NCBI RefSeq assembly: GCF_043641665.1
Contig: NC_092198.1
Location: forward strand, 16,025,001-16,089,000
Direction: 5' to 3'
Length of the DNA: 64,000 nt
Source of the DNA: Enoplosus armatus
Lineage: Eukaryota; Chordata; Actinopteri; Centrarchiformes; Enoplosidae
Shown here one piece after another: positions 35,961-48,715 of the stretch. Position numbers and translations under genes: made by a program. The first letter of the stretch is position 1. Every line of letters begins with the position of its first letter. The notes under the pieces were generated by a model. That model ran no database searches. It saw only the letters and a program-made list of their open reading frames with translations, and had not been told where the DNA came from.

Positions 35961-37289
35961 CACTCAGCTGGCCGCCTGCCACGGTAGTAGTGTGGATCCC
36001 AGATTAAGTCTTATGGAGACCACTATTGATTTCCTGTGAAGGCTTTTAGGGGAGACTGACTAGCAGTGCGTCTGCAGACGCCACTCACTTTTCTCATGTC
36101 ATGCATTTGATGCCATTTTTGAAGCTGGAATTTTAGATCCATGCTGCTTGGACGCCTCAAATGTGACCCCTAACCTGATGAATATCAGTATCAGTTCTCC
36201 AATCTGAAAAACTCCATGTTGGCACCCACCAATCCCCCCCCCCCACCCCCCCACCCCCCATAAAATGCACCCCTGCTTTTAGAGATTAAAGGTGCCCCTC
36301 TAAGAGCCGGCGACAGCACCCCAGAGATATGTTGGCTACATCTCAATGCAGAGGCTTAAGACAAGATCACAGTCTGACCTGTAAAACTGCAACTGCATCC
36401 CCGGGCAATAAAGCACCGCTTCTATTCATAGACTGGCTGCACGCTTCCATGGTGTGTAATTTCCCTTGTTTATTCTCATGGAAAAATAAAATGCCCATCC
36501 TCCAGCTTCTGTTGGGAATCTATCAATATACATAATTCATTAACACACGTACATGAGCACAGTAACCGTGGCAAGAAATGGGGCATCTCTTCCAGCCTGA
36601 CTGGCTCGCTTCAATAGCGTTGCCATGTCTGTGTCCAATGACCTAACCAAAAGAACTGACACAATTTCCACACTTTATATAGTAGCCAATTCCCTCTTCC
36701 ATTGTGTAACAATTAGCAACAGGAGGTGTGTGTCAGCCAAGGACACGAAATAGACCTTCAAAGCTTATCTGATGTCTAAACCTGAGTTAGATTTTAACTC
36801 AGTGGATCTTATTTTACTTTTTAAGTTCAGTACAACATATCTATGTCGTACTGCTCTACCGCTCATCCTCCTAAGATTCAGATGGATGTATCTCAAGAAT
36901 CCATAGGGATGCATATTCTCATTTTAAGGTACGTTTTGGCCCATAAAAGTACCATGCACAGTCTAACCTGGTTAGCTAATAAAAACTGGATAGTCACAAC
37001 TTAACCTACCTGAGAATGTTGAAGCACCTGTTGTAGTTTTTGTCCTCATTAATTCCATAACTCAAGTCTTCACCTGTGCTTGAATAACACTAATTTCATA
37101 GGCTAATGGCTATGTCCCCTCTGCTTTTAATATGTCTAACATTTATCATCTGCATATAAACAAACACACATTCAAAGGAACTTTCAAACATAATTTTACG
37201 TTTACATACATATAAGGAACAAAATAAAACTGTCCCAATCATACATGTGATTATTCACAATCACATCTATCAGTATACACTAATGCATA
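35961..37289. other. Upstream flank, no gene recognised
   Basis: Contains a C-rich run with A interruptions at about 36233-36260 and otherwise unique-looking A/T-rich sequence. The 68-codon plus frame at 36329 has no recognisable feature. I see nothing else I can support. Confidence 0.6.
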
Positions 37290-37640
37290 TTGCATATATC
37301 ACACATGAAATGTCCTTGTGGGTTTTGCTATATGGGCAAGACAAAAAAGGAATTGAGAATTAGGATTTCTGAGCATAAGAGTAGCATCAGGAATAGAGAT
37401 GAGAGGTCTCCTGTAGCCAGACACTTTAATTCTGCTGGCCATGGAGTTTGTAGGCTACGGTTCATGGGTATTGAGGTTGTTAGGCCACTGTTGAGGGGAG
37501 GACACAGGGAGACAAAACTTCTCCAAAGAGAGGCCTGTTGGATACACTACAGACTTACTTAGAGTACCTTGGGAGCTTAAATGATGAATTGCTGTTGTCT
37601 TGTTTTTTTTGGATGGATACAGGTCAGTATTATTGATATG
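37290..37640 (+). mobile_element. GIY-YIG endonuclease remnant of a Penelope-like element
   Basis: The frame encodes CPCGFCYMGKTKKELRIRIS, then EHKSSIRNRDERSPVARHFN and later GIEVVRPLLRGG and LLQREACWIHY. This has the layout of the GIY-YIG nuclease at the C-terminus of Penelope-like retroelements: an initial Cys pair, a YxGKT strand, Arg in RIxEH, SPVARHF, and a terminal RE..WI block. A stop interrupts at 37560, but another frame continues with LEYLGSLNDELLLSCFF, as expected of the family's tail, so there is a small frameshift near 37550. The upstream reverse transcriptase is not visible in 36000-37290, so the copy is 5'-truncated and dead. These elements copy themselves by target-primed reverse transcription. 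Confidence 0.8.
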
Positions 37641-37948
37641 TCTTCATATTTCCTATGGAGATTTTGCTCATGATGAGTTTACATATGTACGTACATGAAT
37701 TTTCTTTTTGTTAGAGTCTAAAGTAATTGGTCATTTTTCTGGTTGTTGCAACCGCAGCATGTGATATATTTCTTCTCATGACTTTTATTTAAACTACTTT
37801 TTTTTCTTACTATTTGTCTATTGTTTATGTTGTTTTGACTTATTTGCTAATGACTTCACAGGCTATTTTAACACCAATATATACACACTAGCAAATACTT
37901 GCATAGGCACCCATGGGTCTTACAGAAATTGATTAAAGAGTAACTTAA

Positions 37949-38369
37949 AGGACATGTTCGACATTTTGGGAAATACGCAACGAGTTAGATGAGAAGATTG
38001 AGATCACTCTCATGTCTGTATGGTAAATATGAAGCTACAGTTAGGAGACAGTTATCTAAGCTTAGCATAAAGACTCGTAGCAGCTAGTCTGGCAAAACAA
38101 TCTACCAGAACCTTTAAAGCTCACCAAATAGCACATTATAGCTCATATGTTTAATCCCCGATGTGTGAAAACAACATTTGTGATTCCAGGGGGGTTATGC
38201 GCTGGACTATTTCTTGGCCTTGCCCAGTAAACCAACCTAACCATCTGCTATCTATAGCTTCATATTTAACGTGCAGACATGAGAATCATTTCAATCTTTT
38301 TATTAAACTCTTGTCTTATTGACAAGAGTTAAATGAATAAGTCGTTCTCCCAAAACGCCAAACTTTTCT
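37949..38369. mobile_element. Foldback MITE with ~100-base inverted ends (family F)
   Basis: The left part, GGACATGTTCGACATTTTGG ... GAGAAGATTGAGATCACTCT ... GTAAATATGAAGCT (37949-38036), reappears inverted at about 38258-38369 (AGCTTCATATTTAACG ... GAGAATCATTTCAATCTTTT ... CTCCCAAAACGCC). Inside the right arm there is a perfect 10-base hairpin, AACTCTTGTC / GACAAGAGTT (about 38306-38330). The middle reads GGGGTTATGCGCTGGACTAT. I recall this as an abundant fish repeat. A related, much shorter copy is at 51809-51953. No coding frame. Confidence 0.75.
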
Positions 38370-41300
38370 GTTCACACCAGGCTGTAACCACACCCAGCAG
38401 TGATGTCACGGTTTACTAACATACCCTGTAGTACACCTCTACATCACAGAAGCAAGGTGAGAAGTTAAACCACTGGAGGTCACCACAACAAATTTTCTGC
38501 TGCTGTTCAGTTGCTCTTTAAAAATGCTGCTTTAAAAAGTCGGTTAAACCAACTACTGTTCTTAAAGTTGACTCTTGTCTGAGGCGGGGTGGCCATGTCT
38601 GTGGAAAGAAACTCATTTGCTGGTCTAGAACATGTGAGTAGATCACTTCCCCTGAAGCATGGCATCATGACAGCATCCACATCTGTGCCTGTCAATGATG
38701 GAGAGGGCCCAATGCTAAACAGACCTTGTTAATGGTGACAACCAGCATGCACAGAGGTGTTGTATATGCATGTGGGTATATGCAAATACATGCACAGACA
38801 CACAATTGTTCATATAATACACACACACACACACACACACCATGGCCCAGAGCTGGCAAGCTTTCCTGGAAGGCTGGAATTCCCTTGTTGGTGTAGCGAG
38901 GGGGGAGCTGAGGAGAGAAGATAGAAGAGCAGAGATGTATGGAGGAGGGAGGGAAAGAGGCATCGGGCTGAAGACATTGGGGACCCCATCTGGTGTGTCG
39001 AGGACTGTGTGTATGCTTGTGCACAAACGTGCATTATAATGACGGTGTAATTACCTCACCGTTGGTCGAGCTGCTCGCTATTCATGGATAGGTGATGAGG
39101 AGGCAAGGGCCATCGCTCTCCCCTTTTCCCTCACCATCCATCACAATAATAAGGGGAGCCCCAGCAGGTGGAGGGAGTTGTAAACGTATGCTTCCCCATC
39201 GTCGTGGTGAGCCCAGGAAAGCCCCTCGTTTTCCCCCAAGGCTCCAGATGCAGGAGCATTAGGCTGCTGGGACATGTGGCAGAGGGTGGAATCTATATCT
39301 AAAGCTATAAGGAAACCAGACCGGGCAGTAGTCATACTCAGCATCAATGTAAACAAACAGAGCATAACTTATTCAACAACAGAGATTACAGGAGATATTT
39401 TTGGATGCTGTTTTATTACTTCTGTCTCATGACTTCCCCCTAAAGTCTCTGGACTTGTGAAGATCCTGGAAAAAAGGTCGCCATAAGAGCCATAAAGCTT
39501 TACTTCCACCCCAATGAGCCCAAGCCTGCCCTCATTCCTAAAAAGAAAACACCAGGCTACAGCTGTTAAATGCATGATAAAGCATGCAGCTGCGAGTTTT
39601 ACAGAGTTCCACTAAGTTACACATCTCTTTATGGCGCCAACTTTGTACCTCATCATTTTATATAGGTCAGATATTTCATTGAATATCAAATTGCATATGA
39701 TGTGTGTTTGATTAGCCAATACTATATCAGCTCTTTAGAGGGAGTGCATGGTAGTGATGGCAGTGATTCGAGCAAACAATTAGTCTTGTTGCTCCTTTAA
39801 CCAATCATATGTTGTCTTGGAGAGGTGCCCTGCTCATGATGGCACGCTGCTCTTTAATTAAAATAAGAGGAAAAAAAAGCAAAACAAGAAAGGGAAACTT
39901 ACCCTGGGGCTTATTCAACATTATCCCACGATGCCTCCTCCAGAATACCTGACTAAATCTGGCCTCAGCTGAAGAGGAGAAGTCAGCGAGGAAGAAAAAA
40001 AAAAACAATTATCCATCTGCGAATGAGCAGCAGACACTTAATTCAGGACTGCTGGGGACAAAGCCCCTTGTTTAGAGACAGTAATTAGGCAACAACATGG
40101 CGAGGAGGTTGGGACGAGTTGGAGGCGTGGTGGAGTACACCTCTGGTCATCCAAGGAGAGGGAAAAAGGGATGGAGATGAAGAGAGTGTAGACAAGAAGG
40201 GAAAGAATGAGAGAGCAGACATGAGAAGGAAGGGAGTGTGTGTGTGTGTGTGTTAGGCAGCATTCTGATGAGTGCAGGATCTCTGCCGACTCCCACCACC
40301 ATTACAGCAGCGTAGAACATCGCCCCAGGGCTTTGGAATCAAACCCATTACATCTGATACTGGATTTCTCTCCGCTCAGAAGTAATGCAATGTGGACTCG
40401 CCTTCTCTAAAGCTGGCCAGTGTCGCATAGCATCGCTGCGCAAAGAGCTGCACCACAAGGAAAAAGAGGACAGGGGAGGAGGAGAGTGAGGGCCTGAGAG
40501 TCTGAGAGGGATACTGGAGAGGGAGGCTCGCTGCAGCCGGAGGGGTCATTTCGTATTTCAATTTTTTTTTATTATTGAAACAAGAGCTGGCTGTCTCTAA
40601 TAACTCGCAGGATATGTGGGACTATGTACACATGAAGGGGCCTATGTATATGTTTATACAGGGGGGCCTTGTAGTCCATTTGCATAATTAACAGACTGGC
40701 ATTTGAAAAGCAGAATGTCAGCACAAACAACCTTGGACACCAAACTACCCCGGGTCATTTTTTTCAGCCGTGTAATTGGCTCCTAATGCAGAGGAGTTAA
40801 ACATAGAGATTTTCTGCCCTTAAAGCAAAAAAATCTCCTCTTGTTAATGGGCTCAGCACTCCCGGATTCCTGCCGGTGATTATCAGTCAGCTTGGACTTT
40901 TGGAAGTTTAGGAAAGGTTAAATTATGGACCTAAAAACGTCTATTTCCACCTTCAAATCAATTCAGTTTCTCTTGTATGTAACATGTAACATGTAACATA
41001 TAAAAAGGTGCCTCATTTGTGTTTATGGCAAGCCTGGCCTTCATTCAGTCTGAGCTGCACCATAGTGGAGTGAAGATAACACGTCCATCCATCTCCGCTT
41101 CTCTCTGCCTATTCATAGGGACATGTCTGATGTAATGTTTGTGTAAGCGACCATACTCTCTGTGGCTACATAACTGGCTTTGCACATCATGTCTGTGCTA
41201 TGTTCTAAATACGTATCACTTGACAGCTACATGCAATCTCGAGCAAAGTGGCAGTATATGGAATGAAACTTTGTGTAAGGCAACACTACAGCTGCTCCAC

Positions 41301-42483
41301 AGTCGGTGAGGGTTTGGTTTGTGCGATAGCAGAACCTTTTTAGGCACTATGAGAACACTTTAATAGAGTTTCTTTATTGAGCCATACAGGGAAATAGTTA
41401 TAAATAACAGTCTTTAATGTCTTTCATCAGACTTTCATTTGAACCAATCATTGAAATTCAATCCTTATTTAGGACTATACAGAAGAATTTTGCTGAATTG
41501 CTTGATTTAGTTTTATATACAGACTGTGCGAGTACAACCAGTTCAACGATATTTATCAGCTTACTAATGGGGTCCAACCAACACATTGCTTTGCCAATTT
41601 ATCAGACCTACACTGATTTTTTATTATATCATATTATATTACATACTGGATATCAGCCAGTTATGTTGTTCTCTGCCAATATATGGTTGGAAATTCCCCA
41701 TATATATGTTAGGAAGGTCTGTTTAAGAGGCTTTTCCACCCAGACGAGAAACACAAAATAAATTGTTTTGCATGAAAATGGTGCAATATAAAGATATGCC
41801 ATTGGCTACTTTATGAATAGCTACTAGCTGTATAAAATTCAGCAACAGTATACTTAAAAAACCCATATCTGTTCAACTTTTTTCTTGACTTGTACCACAG
41901 GTACAGATGTATACGTTGTTTCTATGAAAAGCAGCATTATTTTGTTGAAATAAGAAAAGTCTGGTTCTATATGGAAACAATAAGCGATTTTCAAATAGAG
42001 GTGAGGAGCTGTTTAAGACCATTTGAGGTTTAGTCCTGTAAGAACCATCTCCTCCAGGAGTGGTGGCGCACTGTTAACGCATTTATGCCTTCAGATGCAC
42101 AGAAATGTTCCAGACACTTGTGGCTGTCTCTTGTCATCAAATCTGACATGCGAGTCAGGAAGCGTGAACTGAATAAAAAAGAACAGAGGGGGCGAAAAAA
42201 ACACCCTTTGGCACCTGTCCTTCTAAGCTGTTCCCAGGAAAGAATTGAATTTCGGGATTTGCCGGACGCCACGTAGCCTTTGGGATGTAATCTCACATCC
42301 ACACACCTATTAACCTCTACCAGCAGAGAAGTTGGAATGACTTTCAAGCTCGAGTGGGTCCAGTGCAGGATAATGACTGTGGTGAGTTCAGGTAATGTGG
42401 TTAGCGCACTGTTGGGGCCAAGCTGTCAGCTCCGTGGCAGTTAGAAGTGTGTGTGGGGGGGGGGGGGGGTAAGAAACTCAGAG

Positions 42484-42530
<47 letters not shown>

Positions 42531-44664
42531 GGACCTGACAGGGCCTGGGAGCAGAGTCAGCGGCCTGGGATCAGTGGCATAGCCTGACTGGATCGGACAT
42601 CTTCCTGCTGAGAGCTCAACATCACACACACATAAACACAACACACACTCCTGCATGTACATAAATATACATACTTAAGTGTGCATGTACCCAAACAGAC
42701 ACAAACCCATTTGCTCCCTATTCTCCTGCCTTTCCCTTTCAGCAGCTCTTCTCTCCTTATCTATCTTCTCTCTCCACCCTTCTCCTATCTTCACCCTTCA
42801 TCCTCCTCTTCCTTCTCCTCTCCCAAGGTGCTGGGTGGGGGGGGGGGGTGGGGGGGGCAGCCAGCGCAACAAGACTTATTACTCATCCAGGCCTTTGGTG
42901 GACCTCAGAGCCGCATCGCTGCCTGCTGGCAGTAGTGTAGAGCTCTCCTTGTTTTGCCTGTTAGCTTGTCAATCAGCCAGCCAGTCTGTCAGTCACTGAA
43001 TCAGCCATGCAGTTACCCCCCCTCTCTCTCTGGCCTAGGTGCCATCACGTGAGGGTCCGCTCTTCACCCAGCTCCTCTCTTCCTATCCGGCTCACATGCA
43101 GACCCTCGGCCGTCACCCCTGGTGCCCCCCTGCATGGTCTCCCATTTCACCGCAGGAGCCCTGACTCACACCCAGGCCAGTCGGAAAAATAAGCCAGCCA
43201 TGCAGAAGAAATAAGATGCAGTGAAGGGAAGGCACGCAACCAATAAAAACACATCATTCAAAGTAAGGCGATAAAGAGGGGAAGCTAGAGGTAGAAGAAG
43301 ATGTGGGGCAATATGAGAGGTGAGAGGAATGGCTTAAGTGAATACTTGGCCAGGCAGAAAAGGCATTTAACAAGTTAATATTTGCCTAATACTATATTTA
43401 GAAGGTGCAATCTGCCCAGTTTTTGAACTTGTAAATTTGAGGTCACACATATTAGAATATGTCATATAGATGGAAAATCAGCAGTTTGTATATTTTTCAG
43501 TTAATTATAATTGAAAATATAGTCCAGTCTGAAAACAGCTTTACCAACTAACAGGGCAGCAACTTCAATTTGGCCTGGCTATAATTTAGGATTTATAGCA
43601 GGTTATAATCTTGTGTCTTAAATGTTGGTGATGGGGTGATGCTTTTGTCAACATTTGGTTCACAGATTGTGCCTTTATCCTCTGCTGGCTGCCTTATCTG
43701 TGACATTTAAGAAATCAAAAACACATATTCTAGATTCCAGGAGAACATTTGTAGAAAGATTTGACATAACAGCTGGCAAATGTCATCTTTTTAAATATCT
43801 AATCCGAAAAGGGTCATCTTTCACAAACAACATCATGCGAGAATAAATGCTATCTAGAATATGACTGAACACACGGTTACCAGTAGCGGATACCGACTTT
43901 GATTTAAAGAAAAAGTCCAAACCTAATCATTTCAAGCTCGTGATTTAAAGATAAAGCTGTTTTGATTTGACAAGAAAGAGAAGAGGCAAGAATAATTAGC
44001 AGCTTCGCTCATCCCTTGCTTTCTAAACCCTGAACCCCTCTCTGTCTGGCCTATTTGCGTTGGTGTGTCGTCACACGGCCAGGGGATTTAAGCTAAGCCA
44101 TATCAGCAGCTGAAAAGGACTCCTCTGAAAAAATACACAGGCCTGGATGTGGCAAATATATTGCTGTAATGCGTTTGTGTTTGCAGGGGCCAGAGATCAA
44201 CAATGGAGCCAGCTGAGGCAGAAGCCTCTGGTTGACGGCTCCTCAAGGACCCAGGATGCACATGTTGTAGTTTAGCACAGACATGTCATATTCTCAACAA
44301 GTACATGCTCCATTCAACCTTGAGCTGCATCGAAGGCAAGAGCAATGTCGGTTGCTAAGATCTAAAGTGTGTCTATTATAAGCAGCGGTTTTGAACCTGA
44401 ATCTGCAAAGTGCAAGTCCACTCAGTCATGAAGAGAGACCCCAGGGAGGGGTCACAGCATTCCTCCTGATCCGGTCTCCTCCTCTCACGCTAATACATCA
44501 AACACTGTAACACACACTCACAGAAAAACACACGCAGTCACACAAACACACACACACACTGACAAACATGTGTGAGTGCACACAGAAGACACATTTTGAT
44601 AGAAAGAATGATGAAAATATGCATTTCAGTATTTGCTCTAACCACAGAGCAACGTATTGTCTCC
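38370..44664. other. Upstream intergenic DNA, no gene recognised
   Basis: Contains a (CA)10 run at 38820-38840 and a (TG) run near 40237. Open frames of up to about 114 codons (for example 41417-41761) lack any recognisable motif and read as chance frames. A/T-rich stretches such as 40560-41300 could be non-coding conserved DNA but I cannot test that. No exon with convincing splice signals and similarity was seen. Confidence 0.6.
42452..42528. repeat. G15 run and (GA)n array
   Basis: A run of about 15 G (42455-42469) is followed by a (GA)n array (42486-42528). Interrupted G runs also occur at about 42833-42857, within a pyrimidine-to-purine switch. Confidence 0.95.
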
Positions 44665-44740
44665 ATCATTGATTCTCAACATGGGGGTTGGGACCCTCCA
44701 AGGGGTCACAAGATATATCTGAGGGGTCATAAGAAGATTA
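44665..44740 (+). mobile_element. hAT-like terminal fragment
   Basis: TTGATTCTCAACATGGGGGT then TGGGACCCTCCAAGGGGTCA resembles the CAGTGGTTCTCAACCTGGGGG...GGGACCCC end that I recall from vertebrate hAT elements. The other end is absent, and the fragment stops just before the TTAA-flanked MITE. Confidence 0.45.
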
Positions 44741-44760
44741 AGTTTTTTAAGTATTTTAAG

Positions 44761-45256
44761 TTAAAGGGGAATTCCACTGATTTTACAGGTCTCTTTACAG
44801 GTGTTGGCGAGGACTACTGCATATGTAAAATAAAAGTTGAACTAAGCCTTTTGTGGCTCCAGAGGGAGCTGCGCGAAATCTAATACATTGCCTCAAGTGC
44901 CACTTGAGTCAGTCTCAGTTGTTGCTGAAGAATAAAAAAATCTGGGGGTGTGGAGTTAGAAAGAAGTGATCTTACCAGACCTCTGTGGCCAGCTCCGCGC
45001 CTCTGCTTGAGGCTAGCGGCTGGAGGCTACATTTGCCACTACTAGCATAAGACACCCTAATCTCCGACAGAACTGTTAGCAACTGAGCTGCATTGTGGGC
45101 AATGTAGGAGGCAGGATTTGACACAGAAAAAGAATGCGTGGAATAAAAAAGATGATATTTCTGATTCTGCATCGATTTTGAGACGACTGTCCACCGTGAG
45201 TCTGATAATGTCACTCTGTAGGAATGCAATACTAAATCGGTGGAGTACTCTTTTAA
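44761..45256. mobile_element. TTAA-flanked MITE (piggyBac- or Kolobok-like)
   Basis: The element of about 490 bases is flanked by TTAA on both sides (44761-44764 and 45253-45256), a duplication typical of piggyBac and Kolobok transposons. Its ends are inverted: AAAGGGGAATTCCACTGATT on the left against AAAGAGTACTCCACCGATTT on the complement of the right. The interior (GTGGCTCCAGAGGGAGCTGC, CAGACCTCTGTGGCCAGCTC, TGCATTGTGGGCAATGTAGG) matches what I recall of a frequent fish repeat. There is no transposase frame; it would have depended on another copy to move. Confidence 0.75.
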
Positions 45257-45996
45257 GAAAGAAATAACTGAACACAGGTGGGATATTTTTTTTTTTTGAT
45301 TTTTCTCTAATCTAGTTTTAAAGAGTAAAAAGTATAAAAATGAAACAATCTGAGAGGGTTTACAGACACCTGCAACCTGTGATCATGAAGGCTTTGTTGC
45401 ATGCATACACTGTGTCTCTTTTGCACGAAAACACACTTTGCTAAGGTCAAAACAGAACCAGAACTAATTGTACATTCAGTGGAAGTCACACAATCTCCAC
45501 GGTACAACTACGTGATCCTCCTTTCACACACAACTCGCAGTCTAAACTCTGACCTCTGCACGACACTGCGTTATTGGATAATGACGACAGCTACGTGTAT
45601 GACAATAGCGTTGCTGCCACGCTGTGACAAATGGAGGCGATCGTGACAAAGATGTTAAGGAGGGAGGCTCATTTGGAGCGTGGCACATGTTGGAGATGTA
45701 TGGGCCCAGCATGCAACGCAGCCTTAAGCAGAGCCTGACCTCCCAAGGACACACATAGACCAGAATCCTTAACTTACACCAGGCAGACAGGCAGGCAGGG
45801 ACACCAGATATTAAAGGGGGGCCGGCGGCGACACAGAGAGTCACCCCCCTGGCTAGAACGCCTAATACCCTGCAGTGCAAGCTTTTATCTGGCAAACCTT
45901 AGTGGCCCACCTGAGAGCAGAGCCAGCTGGGGAGCAGAGTGTTAAGCTGTTGGCTGTCGTTGTGTCATGTCTGTGTGTTAACAGGAGGCCCAGGCT

Positions 45997-46039
<43 letters not shown>

Positions 46040-48562
46040 ATCTGAGGGCTTCGGCGAGATGCGTGTTGCAGTTTGATGAGTGTTTCTTGCTGCAGTGCGA
46101 GAAAGAGAGAGAGGGGGAGAGAGAGGGGGAGAAAGAGAGAGAGAGGGAGAGAATACCTCCCCATCACAGCTTCGCATTTCCTGCTGTTGCCAGCACGCCT
46201 GCATACACATATTCACATATTTACATGCAGGCAGGCACGTGCGCGTGCGCACACACACACACACACACACACACACTTACACACACACACACACAAGTAC
46301 TCTAAAATGCAGACATGCATGCACGAGCACTCTTGCGCGGGAATACACAAACAGTGCACACACAGGCACGCACACAGTGAGAAAGGAAGTGCTTCAGTGA
46401 CCCAGCACGGCGAGATAAGGCTGCTCTGCAATTCAGAAATATGCAACCTGCATGTTAACAACCCCTGGAGCGCAGCCTCCCCGGGGTGCTCTGCCTCCTC
46501 TCTCAGCCTCTCCACCTCCCTGCTCTCCGTGTACCCATCCTCTCATTTGCTCCATAGACCTCCTCTCCACCCATCCCGCAATCCCGCACCTCCACCTCTC
46601 TTCACCTGACTGCAAACACAGAGAGGGCAGAAAGGAGAGGAAAATGGAGGATGGATGCTTTCAGGGAGGCAGAGGGGAAAGAGAAATGGAAGGAGACAGA
46701 GTGAGATGTGTGTGACTGCAGAGAGGAGCTGAGTGGATTTCTGCTGTGTTTCTCTGTTGGTCTGCAAGCATGTGCAGAGTCCCAGTGAGCTGCTTAGTGC
46801 AGAGCAGGGGCAAGAGGGCTCGGGGAGGCGAAACACAACATATGGAGGACTAATGAGGTTCTATTTGGAGGGCTTCTCGAAGAAAGGTTAGACGAGGCCA
46901 AATATGAGGGGACGCGGGAGGGCGGAGTTAAGGCAAAAAAAAAACAGAGGGATCAAAGTGACCAGAAAGGGAAGATGTTAGCCAGAGAGAGAGTGCTGTT
47001 GAGAGAGAATGCGAGAGAGAGAGAGGAAGAAGAGGGAGGGAGAGAGAGAAAGGAGGCATGAACTGAGAGATTGAGGAAAAGAGAGAAAGAAAGCTGAGAT
47101 CCATTCTCAGTAGTGGAGGGAGATTGGCAGGTTTCCGCACTGGAGATGCTATTGAGAGTGACACGTCCACACGACACAGCCGTAACACATTGGCTTTGAT
47201 ACTAATATCAGTCTTTTTAGTGGGAGGTTGATGAAATTTGCATTTAGATTGAAATGACTTGGGGACGGCCAGGAGACCACAGAGGGCCGCAGAAAGGAAG
47301 AGGGAGGCAAGGGGAGAGGGGCAGGGGTGTGCCTTTGCTTCCCTCACTGCTATGGGATGCTCAAGCTTTGCCTGCCCTCCCTAAAACAAACAAACAAACA
47401 AAAAAGCACACACCGACCCACCCTGCACACTTGACAACACATGTCCTCCACACACCCTCTACATACCAGCACACCCTTGCTGAGTAACACACACCTAACA
47501 AGACTATTCTCTGCAGATTTGATGCTGCACTGTTTCCCGAGTTCCCGCCTGACTGGGTCAAGGATGCAGGGGAGCTCTGCACAGCATGCAGCATCCACAT
47601 CTCGCTGTTCTGTTCTCCAACTACACATGCCTGACTGATTTGCAACGTCCAGAGACAGAGGAGCTACGAGGAGGAGGTGGGTAGTGTGCTCAATTTGTGT
47701 CTTAATCACATTAAAACGGCCCTGTGCAATTTTCTAAACAATTTAACGAGGGCTGTGCTGACTGAGACGGATCGCGCACTGTGTCCTAATATCAAGCCCA
47801 GCCTGCCTAATGGAAGGGAAAGCAAACGCTTTTCTCCTCACGCAATGTTGGCCTTGTATTGTTTAACTAATGTTATCATAGCATCCAGTCATTTTCTTCT
47901 TGAGGCTTTGAAAATATGTTGGTCATTTTGCCATAATCATTGAAGTTTCATTACTGGAAAGACAATATCGTGAAATCAGTTTGGAAACTTTAAAAACGAT
48001 GATTACCACATTAACAATCAATATCTACCATGACATAATAACTACATATATTATTTGAAGGCCTTAAAAATATATTTTATCAATCAGCGTCTACTGTGAA
48101 TGACGGGGGGGCCTCATGAAGACACAGTTTTCTGCCAAAGCTATAACACTTTTGGTAATTTCACACAAGAGATTTCTCTGTTTGTGTTTTTGTCTGGAGC
48201 ACTTCTTACTGCTTTATGTTGCCATGGAGACGCCACTGTCTATCAAATATCATCAAACCACACCCACGCAGTCCTGAGTTTTGGGGTGTTCTTCATATTA
48301 AGTACATTAATAATATCATAGAATAGTTTTTTCCTCACTTTAAGTTTGATTGTTGCTTATTTAGTGGAGGCTATTTAATATTGAAATCAAGTTTACAGGA
48401 GCTTTAACAGTAGTTTAGTATCAGTATAGTGTCATGCTCATTACAGGAATATTGTTTGTAATGTGATCACAGGAGTAAATTTCATGTCGTTATTCTGTGA
48501 CACTGCCAACACTACAGACACTTGAGCTGGAATGTAATAATTGTATGTTTTAAAGATTAATT
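45257..48562. other. Upstream intergenic DNA, no gene recognised
   Basis: Holds the CTG repeat listed separately, a GA/GGGA-rich run (46098-46152), a (CA)n pair (46250-46276 and 46280-46294), and purine-rich stretches at 46620-46700 and 46980-47090. Frames of up to 178 codons here are built from these low-complexity tracts. Nothing else is supportable. Confidence 0.6.
46000..46038. repeat. (CTG)13 trinucleotide repeat
   Basis: Thirteen uninterrupted CTG units. On the minus strand it is (CAG)13, giving poly-Ala or poly-Gln in chance frames. No gene model supports coding use. Confidence 0.95.
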
Positions 48563-48715
48563 TGGGCTTTTAGTCTTTATTTTTGACAGTGACAGAAGAG
48601 AGAAACAGACAGAAAACATGGGGAAATGTGCAACAAAAGGTCCCCAGCTGGAGTCAAAGCAGGAATACTGCAGTTACATGGTGTGCATCTTAACCACTGG
48701 GCCACTCGACAGCCC
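48563..48715 (-). mobile_element. tRNA-derived SINE, minus strand
   Basis: On the minus strand the copy begins with GGGCTGTCGAGTGGCCCAGT. The part GTGGCCCAGTGGTTAAG resembles an RNA polymerase III A box, and GCTTTGACTCC about 40 bases later resembles a decayed B box (GGTTCGANTCC). The tail reads TTTTGTTGCACATTTCCCC and ends TAAAGACTAAAAGCCC, the kind of 3' end shared by many fish SINEs and mobilised by partner LINEs. Length is about 150 bases. The B box is mutated, so transcription is unlikely. Family name not assigned. Confidence 0.65.

Noticed and set aside
41417..41761. 114-codon plus-strand frame
   Set aside because: No recognisable domain, A/T-rich codons, no splice or promoter context; consistent with chance.
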